Part shown: positions 38,736 to 47,973 of the stretch, one piece after another
Numbering within the stretch: position 1 is the first letter of the stretch
Layout of the letters: each line of letters begins with the position of its first letter
DNA from: a virus
IMG/VR virus record: IMGVR_UViG_3300034063_001054
Span: 1-64,000 of that record
DNA: 64,000 nt
Reading direction: 5' to 3' (one strand)
Notes under the pieces: generated by a model
What the model saw: only the letters and a program-made list of their open reading frames with translations
The model's database searches: none
Told to the model about the DNA's origin: nothing
Translations under genes and position numbers: made by a program

Positions 38736-39894
38736 AAAATCCGTAGCCATAATTATCTAAATCCCCAAGATTATCAACCTCCCCCAATCTTATCATCGTT
38801 TCAATACCCGAATTCTTACCCCTTTCAACAAAAACATTTGTTTGTATTGCAGGTTCATCAATAACATTGAGTAGTGCTTCATTTTTAGTTATAGCAGAAC
38901 AAACATAATCAACCTCAGACACACCACTAACGATGAATAAAGTCGTACCATCAGGATAGTCATAGTAATCAACACCATTAATAGTATATGCTGTATAACC
39001 ATTTGGATTCGGTCCCCAAAAAGTACCAACAACATTGGAACTACCTGTAACTTGCCATCCGATTTTATATTTTCCTAAATAAAAATTAGGGTTATTAATT
39101 GAACCATAAACTTCCAAATCATTAAGTCCTGATTTACTATAACCTGATATGATTAAATCTGAGTTACCCAAAAATGTATTGAATCCTTCTATTGTTGTTT
39201 CACAATCTGAATCACCACTATAAATAAAATTGTAATTCAAAGCACTTCCTGACCAACTTCCACCAAGTGGGGTAAAATACGCAGTACCATTTGGATTGTT
39301 AATCGTAGTTGAAGAGAATGGTATTGTTAGTGTTTTTTGAATTGTGTTATAACCCCAAGGACTCATACCCGACATAGTTATTGTATATTCTCCAGCAGAA
39401 CTATATGTGTGAGTATAAGGTGTTGAAGTATAAGGTCCAATAGTTGTTGTTGAACCATCGCCCCAACTAATTTGATAGTTCGAAAAACTCAAGTATTTTT
39501 TTAGTTCTATTTCTGATGTATTGTAAAGAATTACTGTAAAATTGTTTGGGAATATGGTTGAGCCTGTAAAGACAAAATTAGTCATTACATCTTGTTGTAA
39601 TATCATTCCATCAAATACTGAATAATATCCGAAATCTACAGCTGATTGTGTAAATAAAATAGGTAATGTTAGTCCTGTTAATAAAGAAGTCCCATTAGTA
39701 CCGCCTGATAAAACATTTGTCATAGAGGAGTAAACATACGTAAATCCTTCATATTTTTGTGTTGTTGAAAAAGTCGTAACACAACAAGGGTCTCCACTAA
39801 TTTGTGGGGAAAATCCTCCGAAATACGGAACAATAAATAAATCGTTGGATATATTTTCAGGTGAAATTCTTATGTTATAAATTGTACTTTCCAT
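38716..39894 (-). CDS. Tail protein with PKD-like domain, 392 aa
   Basis: The middle (about 130-200) reads as a PKD-type Ig-like fold, with the family's WGDGS motif (ISWGDGSTTTIG) and HTYSSAGEYTITMSG. PKD domains occur in surface and adhesin proteins and here probably act as a spacer. The C-terminus has a conserved-looking VDNLGDLDNYGYGFFKV. It overlaps its upstream neighbour by one base and is likely a tail or baseplate component. Confidence 0.7.
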   Translation of the reverse strand: MESTIYNIRISPENISNDLFIVPYFGGFSPQISGDPCCVTTFSTTQKYEGFTYVYSSMTNVLSGGTNGTSLLTGLTLPILFTQSAVDFGYYSVFDGMILQQDVMTNFVFTGSTIFPNNFTVILYNTSEIELKKYLSFSNYQISWGDGSTTTIGPYTSTPYTHTYSSAGEYTITMSGMSPWGYNTIQKTLTIPFSSTTINNPNGTAYFTPLGGSWSGSALNYNFIYSGDSDCETTIEGFNTFLGNSDLIISGYSKSGLNDLEVYGSINNPNFYLGKYKIGWQVTGSSNVVGTFWGPNPNGYTAYTINGVDYYDYPDGTTLFIVSGVSEVDYVCSAITKNEALLNVIDEPAIQTNVFVERGKNSGIETMIRLGEVDNLGDLDNYGYGFFKVTKL

Positions 39895-40739
39895 TATAAA
39901 TTTGGTGGATTAACATATTCGTACCACTTCATAGGATTTGTCGTTGTACCTATTCTATTATTATGATTTTTACCATCAAAAATTTCATATTTTTTTGTAT
40001 CGTAATTCAGTTTCACTTTATTATAAAAATATATACTTGAATCAAATTGGTATTTGTTTGGTAATCGACATTGAGGTTCATTCATCATTCTTACAAAAAC
40101 ACCCAACTTTGCATCAAAAAATTTCATTGACATATAAAAAGTATCTAATGTCAAAAATTGTGGTACATTTAACCAATAAAAAAAGAAACCCTCTTTGTCA
40201 CCAACAAAATCCAATTTATACTTTGGTATTTTAACTTGTACTGGTGCTATGTAAGGTGAAATTGACGCTGTTGTCGTAAAACCTTGTTGAGTTGGTATTA
40301 TTACGGTAAAATAATTAGTTTGGTTTTTTTCGTCAGGTCTATCGTAAAAATCAAGTTTGAAAAACGAATTTGCAAAAGAGTTAGCAAAGTAATACAATTC
40401 TTTTGAATTGAAACCTTCAGCCAAATAATTATTCCCCCAAAGTGTTAAATCAGGTGAACTTGATAAAGGGCATGTTGTTGCACTCAAAGTGTTAGGATTT
40501 CCACTATAAAAGTAGAATTCGTAGTTAACTGATGTTTGTGTGTTTGTTGGTGAATATTCATTATGTGAATATCTACCAACTTCAAAATCAAATGGAATAC
40601 CAATAACTTGACCCAAAACCTCATCTTCATAAAGTTCAATACTATCAGACCTTCCTAAGAAATCTTCTGTAATTTCTATTGGTATGTTTATCTCTTGTGA
40701 GGTTACTGGTAATGTTATATAATATCTGTTGTTATTCAC
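39894..40739 (-). CDS. Tail or baseplate protein, 281 aa
   Basis: A soluble, aromatic-rich protein starting MNNNRYYITLPVTSQEINIP. It contains many Tyr/Phe and a Cys-Pro segment (SATTCPLSSSPD). Its start overlaps the upstream gene by 8 bases and its stop overlaps the PKD gene by one base. Family not recognised. Confidence 0.65.
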   Translation of the reverse strand: MNNNRYYITLPVTSQEINIPIEITEDFLGRSDSIELYEDEVLGQVIGIPFDFEVGRYSHNEYSPTNTQTSVNYEFYFYSGNPNTLSATTCPLSSSPDLTLWGNNYLAEGFNSKELYYFANSFANSFFKLDFYDRPDEKNQTNYFTVIIPTQQGFTTTASISPYIAPVQVKIPKYKLDFVGDKEGFFFYWLNVPQFLTLDTFYMSMKFFDAKLGVFVRMMNEPQCRLPNKYQFDSSIYFYNKVKLNYDTKKYEIFDGKNHNNRIGTTTNPMKWYEYVNPPNL

Positions 40740-42552
40740 AATTATCTATTGTTGGTTGAGTTATTATAGTTTGTTCTGTATAATTAGTTCCTTCAGGTAT
40801 TATTCTAAAAGTATAATTGTCATAAGGATAATGAACACCATTTAAAAATGGATAATCATAACCCAATCCAGTTGAGTCAACAAAGCCATATGGATATAAA
40901 TCCCTCCATCTAAAGGTATTTTGTGATGTTGAGAAATATGCGTAATCGGGTACACCAACTATTGTGTTAAAATTACCATCCTCAATATAATCAGAAAAAA
41001 CACGTATTGGTAAACTATAAAATGGTTTATAATAATAACCTCTAGAATTGAGGTTATCTATCGTGTTTGAGTTAGTTGCAAAAACAAAAGGATTAAATCG
41101 TATTTTATGATATATGTCTACAATCATTCTTTCAGTTTGGGCAAAATTATTCCACTCACATATCTCACCATCCATCTCATCCCCCTCATTTAGAGTTTCA
41201 ACATATGTAAATCCATACTGAGGTTGTGAAGTTTGAGTTGTTGTATATGTTCCAATCGGAAAATTTGTTTCAGACCTAGATTCTGAATTTTGCCACCAAG
41301 GACTAGGTTGATTAGTTGTTGTATCTAAGGGTAAATTGAATTCCCATCCTTGTTTTAATCCGTAGAAACCAGTTTGGGGTGAAATTTTAGGCATGCCCAA
41401 AGTCCATCCAAAATATCCCTTCCAAATTACCGTAAAAAATAATTCTGTTAATGGTCTTCGTTGATTGTCTAATAAAGAACCAATATCTATTTTTTTATTG
41501 AAGGTTAATGAATATGCTTGACCTCCCTCCTTAACAGAAACTCTTGCCTGGCCATCAGGGGTAAAACCACTACTTTCATACTTCTTTACATTGTTGTAAC
41601 TATTTTCTTCAAAACCAGTTTTAACTAATAAAGCATCATTAACATTTGTAACTATTTTGTGTTTTCTAACATAATACTCTGAGATTGTATCAGTGACGTT
41701 ATTTGGATTTAAAACTCTTTTAGCAGTTCCTTTTAGTCCAACACTGAATGTTGTTCCGGTGTATCCATAATCAACCAAATTAAAAATATACTCTTCAGAA
41801 CCATAACTATAATCCCCCAAACTATAAACTTGAAATAATCTACTATTATCGTAAGTAAAATTTGAACTTAGTTGAACATATTCACCCACATCCATACCAT
41901 GTTTTATTGGACATCTAAATCTTAAAACATTTCTACCATTGAAAGTTCCTTTTGTCAATACGAAGGGGATACCATCACCTACTACCCAATTAACTGTCTC
42001 ATAGTAAGGATTTATATCATCAGGTATCAAAAAGGTTGCAGTGTGTTCCTTGGTATAATCATTATCATACCCATACGATAAAAAGAAATTCCAATTATAC
42101 GTACTTGCACTACTTGCTACAAAATTTATATGATTATTTGGTGATGTTGTGTAACCTGAAACATTGTAATCGTTTCGTATAAAATCAAATTCATTATATA
42201 GTGGAAAACCACCCCAAGGTAAAGGTGAACTATTATTATTATATACACATCTAGAACTTATAACTTCTTCAGCATTGGTGTAATACAAGTTTCGTTCGAA
42301 AGGTCTGTAATTGGTTGTACCTGTGTAACCATTTTTGAATACTACATTAAATTTACAAGATGGTCTGAACAAATTTGAAGCTTCCCTTTCATCTTGGAAT
42401 ACTTGTTGTAAATTTATATCAGCACTCCTATCGTACTCTATCAACTCACGTTGAGTACTCTTAAATGGAATCTGAAAGGATAAATCAGTATTTGGCGCTG
42501 ACTTATACCTCAAAGACCCCAAAACAACTCTTGTATAGTTAATATTTCCCAT
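40732..42552 (-). CDS. Tail or baseplate protein, 606 aa
   Basis: A long Tyr-, Asn- and Thr-rich protein beginning MGNINYTRVVLGSLRYKSAP. It has strings of predicted strands with few charges and a Tyr-rich C-terminal third (PFYSLPIRVFSDY, RWRDLYPYGFVD). The start overlaps the preceding stop by one base. No catalytic motif. Context points to a baseplate or long-fibre hinge protein. Confidence 0.65.
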   Translation of the reverse strand: MGNINYTRVVLGSLRYKSAPNTDLSFQIPFKSTQRELIEYDRSADINLQQVFQDEREASNLFRPSCKFNVVFKNGYTGTTNYRPFERNLYYTNAEEVISSRCVYNNNSSPLPWGGFPLYNEFDFIRNDYNVSGYTTSPNNHINFVASSASTYNWNFFLSYGYDNDYTKEHTATFLIPDDINPYYETVNWVVGDGIPFVLTKGTFNGRNVLRFRCPIKHGMDVGEYVQLSSNFTYDNSRLFQVYSLGDYSYGSEEYIFNLVDYGYTGTTFSVGLKGTAKRVLNPNNVTDTISEYYVRKHKIVTNVNDALLVKTGFEENSYNNVKKYESSGFTPDGQARVSVKEGGQAYSLTFNKKIDIGSLLDNQRRPLTELFFTVIWKGYFGWTLGMPKISPQTGFYGLKQGWEFNLPLDTTTNQPSPWWQNSESRSETNFPIGTYTTTQTSQPQYGFTYVETLNEGDEMDGEICEWNNFAQTERMIVDIYHKIRFNPFVFATNSNTIDNLNSRGYYYKPFYSLPIRVFSDYIEDGNFNTIVGVPDYAYFSTSQNTFRWRDLYPYGFVDSTGLGYDYPFLNGVHYPYDNYTFRIIPEGTNYTEQTIITQPTIDNCE

Positions 42553-45500
42553 TAATCAGTTATTGTATCAAATTTTATCCATTTTCTTCTAAATCTATCA
42601 AAAGAAGTTTTTCCTTTTTTCAGACCAAAATAGAAGTGGAATGGTGCACCAATAGTGATGTTGTTGTCGTCAGGATTATTGTGTGACCATAATTGTCTAT
42701 TACCATCTTCATCACCATTTTGGTCTGTAGCAAAAATATAACCAGTACCTTTAGTATTACTATCATATCTAAAATATCTAGAAGTTTGTTGTAATCTGTC
42801 CATTGATTGATAGTTTGAACTAAAAAAAGTACCATTACTATTAATGGGGTTAGTAAACCAATTGTTTCCTTGAGACCCAAAAATACTCTCAGCAGCACCA
42901 CCATCTGCGTTTGGTTGTATTTGCCATTGATAGAATGGAACTTCTTGCGAGAACACAGGTATATTTGAAAACCCACAAATTGAACCTAAATTAGCATTGG
43001 TGTTGATTATATTTCTTTTTGGTGATATATAATCTCTAACTTGTGTATCACTTGACCAAAATATTCCCATTACAACATCACTAGCAAACGGGCTATTGAT
43101 ATAAATAGGGTCTTGTCCATTTGGGTCAGTAGGATAATTTGCAGGTTCGAAAGCTGAAATTCCTAATTCGGAACTTATAGATATCATTTGGGCATAATCA
43201 GCATCAACAAGGTTTTTAAATAAATCTCTATTATTTAAGAAGAATTCAAATATAGTTCCACCTGCAGCACTCAATAATATACCAATAAAACTTAGATTTG
43301 TTAATCTACTTATTATAAGTAGATTTAATATCTCACTTACATCAGAATAAGATGAATCATCCATTCTGTTAACAACATAACCATCAAATTCATCAGAAAA
43401 AACAAGTTCTTGTAAAAATTGAGACCTAGGACCTAAATCTAACATAGTTGTTGGGAACTTCAAGTTCCTATCATTCCCACCGAAAGGGATACCAGGTACG
43501 AAAGGTAATATGTTGAAAGTACTTGGTGGTGCACCAATAAATCCAGTCGTTGTTCCAGTTACGTATGGACTACTTCTATAATAAAAATTGTTTGTTGGGT
43601 GTAGATATAATGTCCTACGACAATATTGACTACGTGGTACATTATTAGCATCAAAAATTCTGTCATTTTTAAATGCAAACGCATACAAAGAACCATTAAT
43701 CCAATTATTAACGAATAAATGAGACCACACATTTCTACAAGCACCGAAATTAACTAATAACCTTGATGTCCATTCATTAACAATTAAAAGGTCAGCAGGT
43801 AGTGATAACAAGATTTCTGAAATAAGTTGATAACATCCGTTTTTCATTATTTTTTTTCCAGTCACACCATTTGTGTAACAAATGTTATCATCAGGTTTTA
43901 TTGAAATTTCGTTGTTCGTACCTACAGTATAACAAAATAATGGTACTGCATTCTCACAAGTAAATGATTCAAAAACAGGATTGGGAACTGACTCAGAGGT
44001 AACTAAATCTAAATTTGATGGGTCAGCTCCTCCACCAATGAATGATGCTGTACCAGTAGTTCCTTGAGTTAAACCACTATCACTTAATCTGAACAAACTA
44101 AAGATTAGATTACTTTGTAATGGTAAGCTATTTCCTTGTACATCAGTAACGGTTGATGAAGTTGGTAATCTATCTGAACGCATTATTATTTTTCTTGCAT
44201 TCGTAGGTGTTGTTGCCGCTTGGAAATTATACGTATTGTTGTATCTTGGGGCAAAGTACCAACCATCAGCATAAAAATCAAATACTGCACTTGTAATACG
44301 AGATTTTTCTTGTCCCATCAAAGAACCACCATCTATAATTTCATTAACATAGTATCCTCTCGTATCATAAAGATAATCATTAGGTAATGCCCCAAAATAA
44401 TCACGATTACAGCCTGATGTGTTTGAACCAGCAGGAAATGTACCTAAAAATGAATCAATTTCAACAGAAAACCCCCAATAATATGGTGAATTACCCCCTT
44501 GAAATGGTAAGGTTGGGTTTGCGAATTGATTAATGGTTGCCGCATGACTTTTCACCCTCAAAACTTCTGAGTTGTTGTAAAACACTGAAGGTGTTTCAGC
44601 AAATCTACTTAAACTAATTTGACTTGTTGATGGTACATCGTTTGGTCTAAAACTTGCAGGAACAGATGAGTCCAAACTAGAATAATAACTTGGCATATCA
44701 GAAGTAAAACTACTAAATTTAGCCAAACCACTTGTGGACAATTCAAAATTAAAAGAATTATAGTATAGTGGTATTCCCGTTATTATATCTGACGTAGATA
44801 AAATATTTTGGGTTGTGCTTGTTATCCCAAAACTATGTCTCACAGCCCTTAGACCATTTAGATTATTATTATTATTTGATGCTTGTATTGGTATATTAAG
44901 TTTATAATTACCTCTAACTATAACGTTACCTTGTGGTAGTCCGTTAACATCCAAGTCATATCCGAACAATCTACTCAAATCATATTCACAAGGTTGTCTG
45001 GTTGAATATGGGTCAACACCTCTTACAAGAAAAACAATAACTTGTTCAGTATTTTTTTTATACAATTTCATAGGATTGTATAATCTTGCTGGCGGGAACT
45101 GTTGATGTGGTGGTGATGGTGGATAATAACTATAAGAGTAAACACCATTTACCTCTCTTAACAATGTATCATTACCTAAAGTACGATGTGGTAATGTTTT
45201 ATTATTACTTAAACTTGCTGACTGACATTGACCAGTATAATTTGAATAGGTCATAGCTGTAATTACTTGGAAATACTCAATATCCATAGGAAACTTATGG
45301 AATTGTGGGTCTCCTGAGAAAAATAAGTCATAACCCCCTAACACTGAGATAGAACCATTACCATTTGGATTTGCATATGATAATTGTACATTTTCTATAG
45401 GTTGTTGACGATATGTTGAACCAGTTACAGCACCAGTTCCATATTGATTTAATTGTGTAAAACCATTAATATTTATATCCGAACTTAAGTTCGGGTCTTG

Positions 45501-47900
45501 GAACGTAATAATTTGACCAACTGGAAAATTTGATAAAGTATTTTCTTTACAAGAAATTACTAACATATTATCCAAATGGAATTTTGTAAGTGGATTATTA
45601 TTTGGTGTGTTGAAAGTTACTTTAATTCTGTTTACACCTCCACCAGGATTTGTTATTTGATTCTCATCGAAATATTTAGCTTTTACGTTAAATAAATTAA
45701 TTCTTTCCGCTAAAGTGAGGTTGTTAGTAAATAAAACTATTTTTGTTGGGTCTTCAGGTGTACTTACAGAAGGACAAGTAGTATCTGTTCCAAAACTTGA
45801 AAATTGGGGGACTCTTGCCTTACCTGATGGTTCATCACGAGTATATGCAGCACCAGCCAATAAAGCTTGTATACCACTTCTAAACTGAACATCAACATCT
45901 TTGACATCATATTGGGTAGGTAACATATATGTTGATAAAATACCATTTCCACCCGTTTCTGTGGCTGCTGCGACATAATTACCTGAGGATTGAACACTTG
46001 ATGGTGGGGTACTTAACTCACCTCCTGGTTCACAAGAACACAATTCACAATTGGGATAAACTAACAATGGTAAATTTATATTCAATATTTTTTTATACAA
46101 ATTGAACATATCGTCCATAATTTGATTAATCTCTTCAGGGTCAATACAATCAATAGGTTCCAAACCAGCACCTAACCAATTCAAAAAAGCGACAATTCCC
46201 GCAATAACATAACATATTGGTAAAACGATATATAAAATAACCCCAACAATAATTCCAAATACGAACCCTAAAATTGCAACCAAAGCAGCAACAATATGAA
46301 TTATAGGAACTAAACCAAATAAAATTGGTTTAAAAATAAACATAGCCACAAGTGCTAACAAATACAATAAATCAAATCTATAATTTGCATCATTGTTTGG
46401 AAACTTTACGTTATCACTTTCACACGCATCATCTAAATTATTTTTTATTCCAACGAATTCATTCGGTAAAAATCCCCTTCTATATTGGTCAATTAGTTGT
46501 GATACAGTGTAAACTTTGTTAAAAGACATTAAATAAAATGTATCTTCGCAATTAATTGCAGTTTGAGGGTCAACATAATCATTCCAATCTAAACTAAAGG
46601 AATACGATTTTTTTGCTAATTCATTGTTTGGATAAAAGTTTGGGTCAATAGTTGGTGGTATTGATAATGGGTTAGTTATCCAATCTTGTATAACTAAGGG
46701 GTCTTTGTCCACATTTACTTCCCAACCATATTCTCTAACATTTGGAACTAAGAAATAACCTCTTTTTATGTCCTCAGACAAAGTAGGTGATTGATTCCAT
46801 TTAATTTTAAATCGATATTTTCCTCTTGTCGGAATACCAACTTTTGGGTCATTAGAAATTACTCTTTCACCAAACTCATTAGTTGTGACATAATCTAAAT
46901 TCATAGGTACGTCAACCAACCAAGCACCATTATCGTCAATAACTTGACCTCCTGATTCCAAAGGGAAAGTTTCTAAAACAGGTCTTCCTGTATCATCATT
47001 AAATATTGTTTGTCTAATTGCTAATATTTCACCAGGGCCTGCAACTAAGTTACACAAATCACCACTTCTTAATTTTGGTCTGCATCTCTGAGTTTGAAAT
47101 TGGTCGTTACCATTTGAGAAAATACTACCCATAAAAATTGCTGTTGGCGTAATTTCTATACCTGATTCCTCTGTAATATCGAAATCAGTTCTTGTAATTC
47201 CAATAGTACAAACTTCAGGTTGACCCCACAATGGCTCAACATTAATTGTTCTATTAAGTGTTATTATTTGTGGTAATGTATTTAGGTCGGTCGATGTTCT
47301 GAATTCTGTACCAGCAACTTGAGATTCGGTCGCAACACCCAATCTAATTAAATCTTGGGGTGATAATGAAAACTCACCAATATCAGATAAGTCAATATCA
47401 ACGTGAATTGTTTGAGTACCTAATGGAACACCAAATATTAAAAAGTCCCCACTATCATTTGTTTTTACCGTAAATTTATAATATTTGTCGTAAACTTCTA
47501 TTAAATTTGGGTCTGTAAGTACATCTATTCTGTCAGGAAAAGAACCAGTCGGGTTATGTCCACTATGTGATTTAACATAAGGTAATAGATTATATCTATA
47601 ACCATCTTCATTAGTATCACTTAAAAGTTTATAGGGATATAAATCAGATATAATAGGATTGTTTTCATCCTCATTGGATAGAGGGATGAAAATAGACACT
47701 TTACAATTTGGTAAACCGAACCCTGAATTAGCGGTAATTCTTCCAGCAACAACACCATAATCTGAACATAATCTAGTGTAAATTTGACTTTGAAGAATCT
47801 TTAATGAAAGGATTTCTAATTGTTCGAAATCTTGTTCTAATAGTACATTTACGTACTTATCCTTACCGACTTCGGTTCTTATTCTATATGATTGAGACAT
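42552..47900 (-). CDS. Giant baseplate or tail protein with hydrophobic insert, 1782 aa
   Basis: The longest gene in the window. The N-terminal 200 residues include a carboxypeptidase-regulatory-like beta domain (GRITANSGFGLPNCKVSIFI). Residues about 507-580 form a strongly hydrophobic block with two or three membrane-like spans (LLYLLALVAMFIFKPILFGL, FVFGIIVGVILYIVLPICYV) in an otherwise soluble protein. A Cys cluster follows (NCELCSCEPGG). The rest is Ser/Thr/Asn-rich beta. The insert could penetrate the host envelope or be buried in the tail. A long hairpin and a TATTTAT element lie just before the ATG. Confidence 0.75.
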   Translation of the reverse strand: MSQSYRIRTEVGKDKYVNVLLEQDFEQLEILSLKILQSQIYTRLCSDYGVVAGRITANSGFGLPNCKVSIFIPLSNEDENNPIISDLYPYKLLSDTNEDGYRYNLLPYVKSHSGHNPTGSFPDRIDVLTDPNLIEVYDKYYKFTVKTNDSGDFLIFGVPLGTQTIHVDIDLSDIGEFSLSPQDLIRLGVATESQVAGTEFRTSTDLNTLPQIITLNRTINVEPLWGQPEVCTIGITRTDFDITEESGIEITPTAIFMGSIFSNGNDQFQTQRCRPKLRSGDLCNLVAGPGEILAIRQTIFNDDTGRPVLETFPLESGGQVIDDNGAWLVDVPMNLDYVTTNEFGERVISNDPKVGIPTRGKYRFKIKWNQSPTLSEDIKRGYFLVPNVREYGWEVNVDKDPLVIQDWITNPLSIPPTIDPNFYPNNELAKKSYSFSLDWNDYVDPQTAINCEDTFYLMSFNKVYTVSQLIDQYRRGFLPNEFVGIKNNLDDACESDNVKFPNNDANYRFDLLYLLALVAMFIFKPILFGLVPIIHIVAALVAILGFVFGIIVGVILYIVLPICYVIAGIVAFLNWLGAGLEPIDCIDPEEINQIMDDMFNLYKKILNINLPLLVYPNCELCSCEPGGELSTPPSSVQSSGNYVAAATETGGNGILSTYMLPTQYDVKDVDVQFRSGIQALLAGAAYTRDEPSGKARVPQFSSFGTDTTCPSVSTPEDPTKIVLFTNNLTLAERINLFNVKAKYFDENQITNPGGGVNRIKVTFNTPNNNPLTKFHLDNMLVISCKENTLSNFPVGQIITFQDPNLSSDININGFTQLNQYGTGAVTGSTYRQQPIENVQLSYANPNGNGSISVLGGYDLFFSGDPQFHKFPMDIEYFQVITAMTYSNYTGQCQSASLSNNKTLPHRTLGNDTLLREVNGVYSYSYYPPSPPHQQFPPARLYNPMKLYKKNTEQVIVFLVRGVDPYSTRQPCEYDLSRLFGYDLDVNGLPQGNVIVRGNYKLNIPIQASNNNNNLNGLRAVRHSFGITSTTQNILSTSDIITGIPLYYNSFNFELSTSGLAKFSSFTSDMPSYYSSLDSSVPASFRPNDVPSTSQISLSRFAETPSVFYNNSEVLRVKSHAATINQFANPTLPFQGGNSPYYWGFSVEIDSFLGTFPAGSNTSGCNRDYFGALPNDYLYDTRGYYVNEIIDGGSLMGQEKSRITSAVFDFYADGWYFAPRYNNTYNFQAATTPTNARKIIMRSDRLPTSSTVTDVQGNSLPLQSNLIFSLFRLSDSGLTQGTTGTASFIGGGADPSNLDLVTSESVPNPVFESFTCENAVPLFCYTVGTNNEISIKPDDNICYTNGVTGKKIMKNGCYQLISEILLSLPADLLIVNEWTSRLLVNFGACRNVWSHLFVNNWINGSLYAFAFKNDRIFDANNVPRSQYCRRTLYLHPTNNFYYRSSPYVTGTTTGFIGAPPSTFNILPFVPGIPFGGNDRNLKFPTTMLDLGPRSQFLQELVFSDEFDGYVVNRMDDSSYSDVSEILNLLIISRLTNLSFIGILLSAAGGTIFEFFLNNRDLFKNLVDADYAQMISISSELGISAFEPANYPTDPNGQDPIYINSPFASDVVMGIFWSSDTQVRDYISPKRNIINTNANLGSICGFSNIPVFSQEVPFYQWQIQPNADGGAAESIFGSQGNNWFTNPINSNGTFFSSNYQSMDRLQQTSRYFRYDSNTKGTGYIFATDQNGDEDGNRQLWSHNNPDDNNITIGAPFHFYFGLKKGKTSFDRFRRKWIKFDTITD

Positions 47901-47901
47901 T

Positions 47902-47951
47902 AATTATCTTTTGAAATAAATAGTTTATACGTTCATTTCAAAAAGATAATT
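47902..47951 (-). promoter_or_regulatory. Hairpin upstream of the 1782-aa gene, containing a TATTTAT element
   Basis: About 16 bp of stem: AATTATCTTTTGAAAT (47902-47917) pairs with 47935-47951, with one bulged A; loop about 17 nt. On the minus strand TATTTAT (47922-47916) spans the end of the loop and the start of the 3' arm, 15 nt before the ATG at 47900. Confidence 0.65.
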
Positions 47952-47973
47952 CAATACAATTCAAAATAAATCT

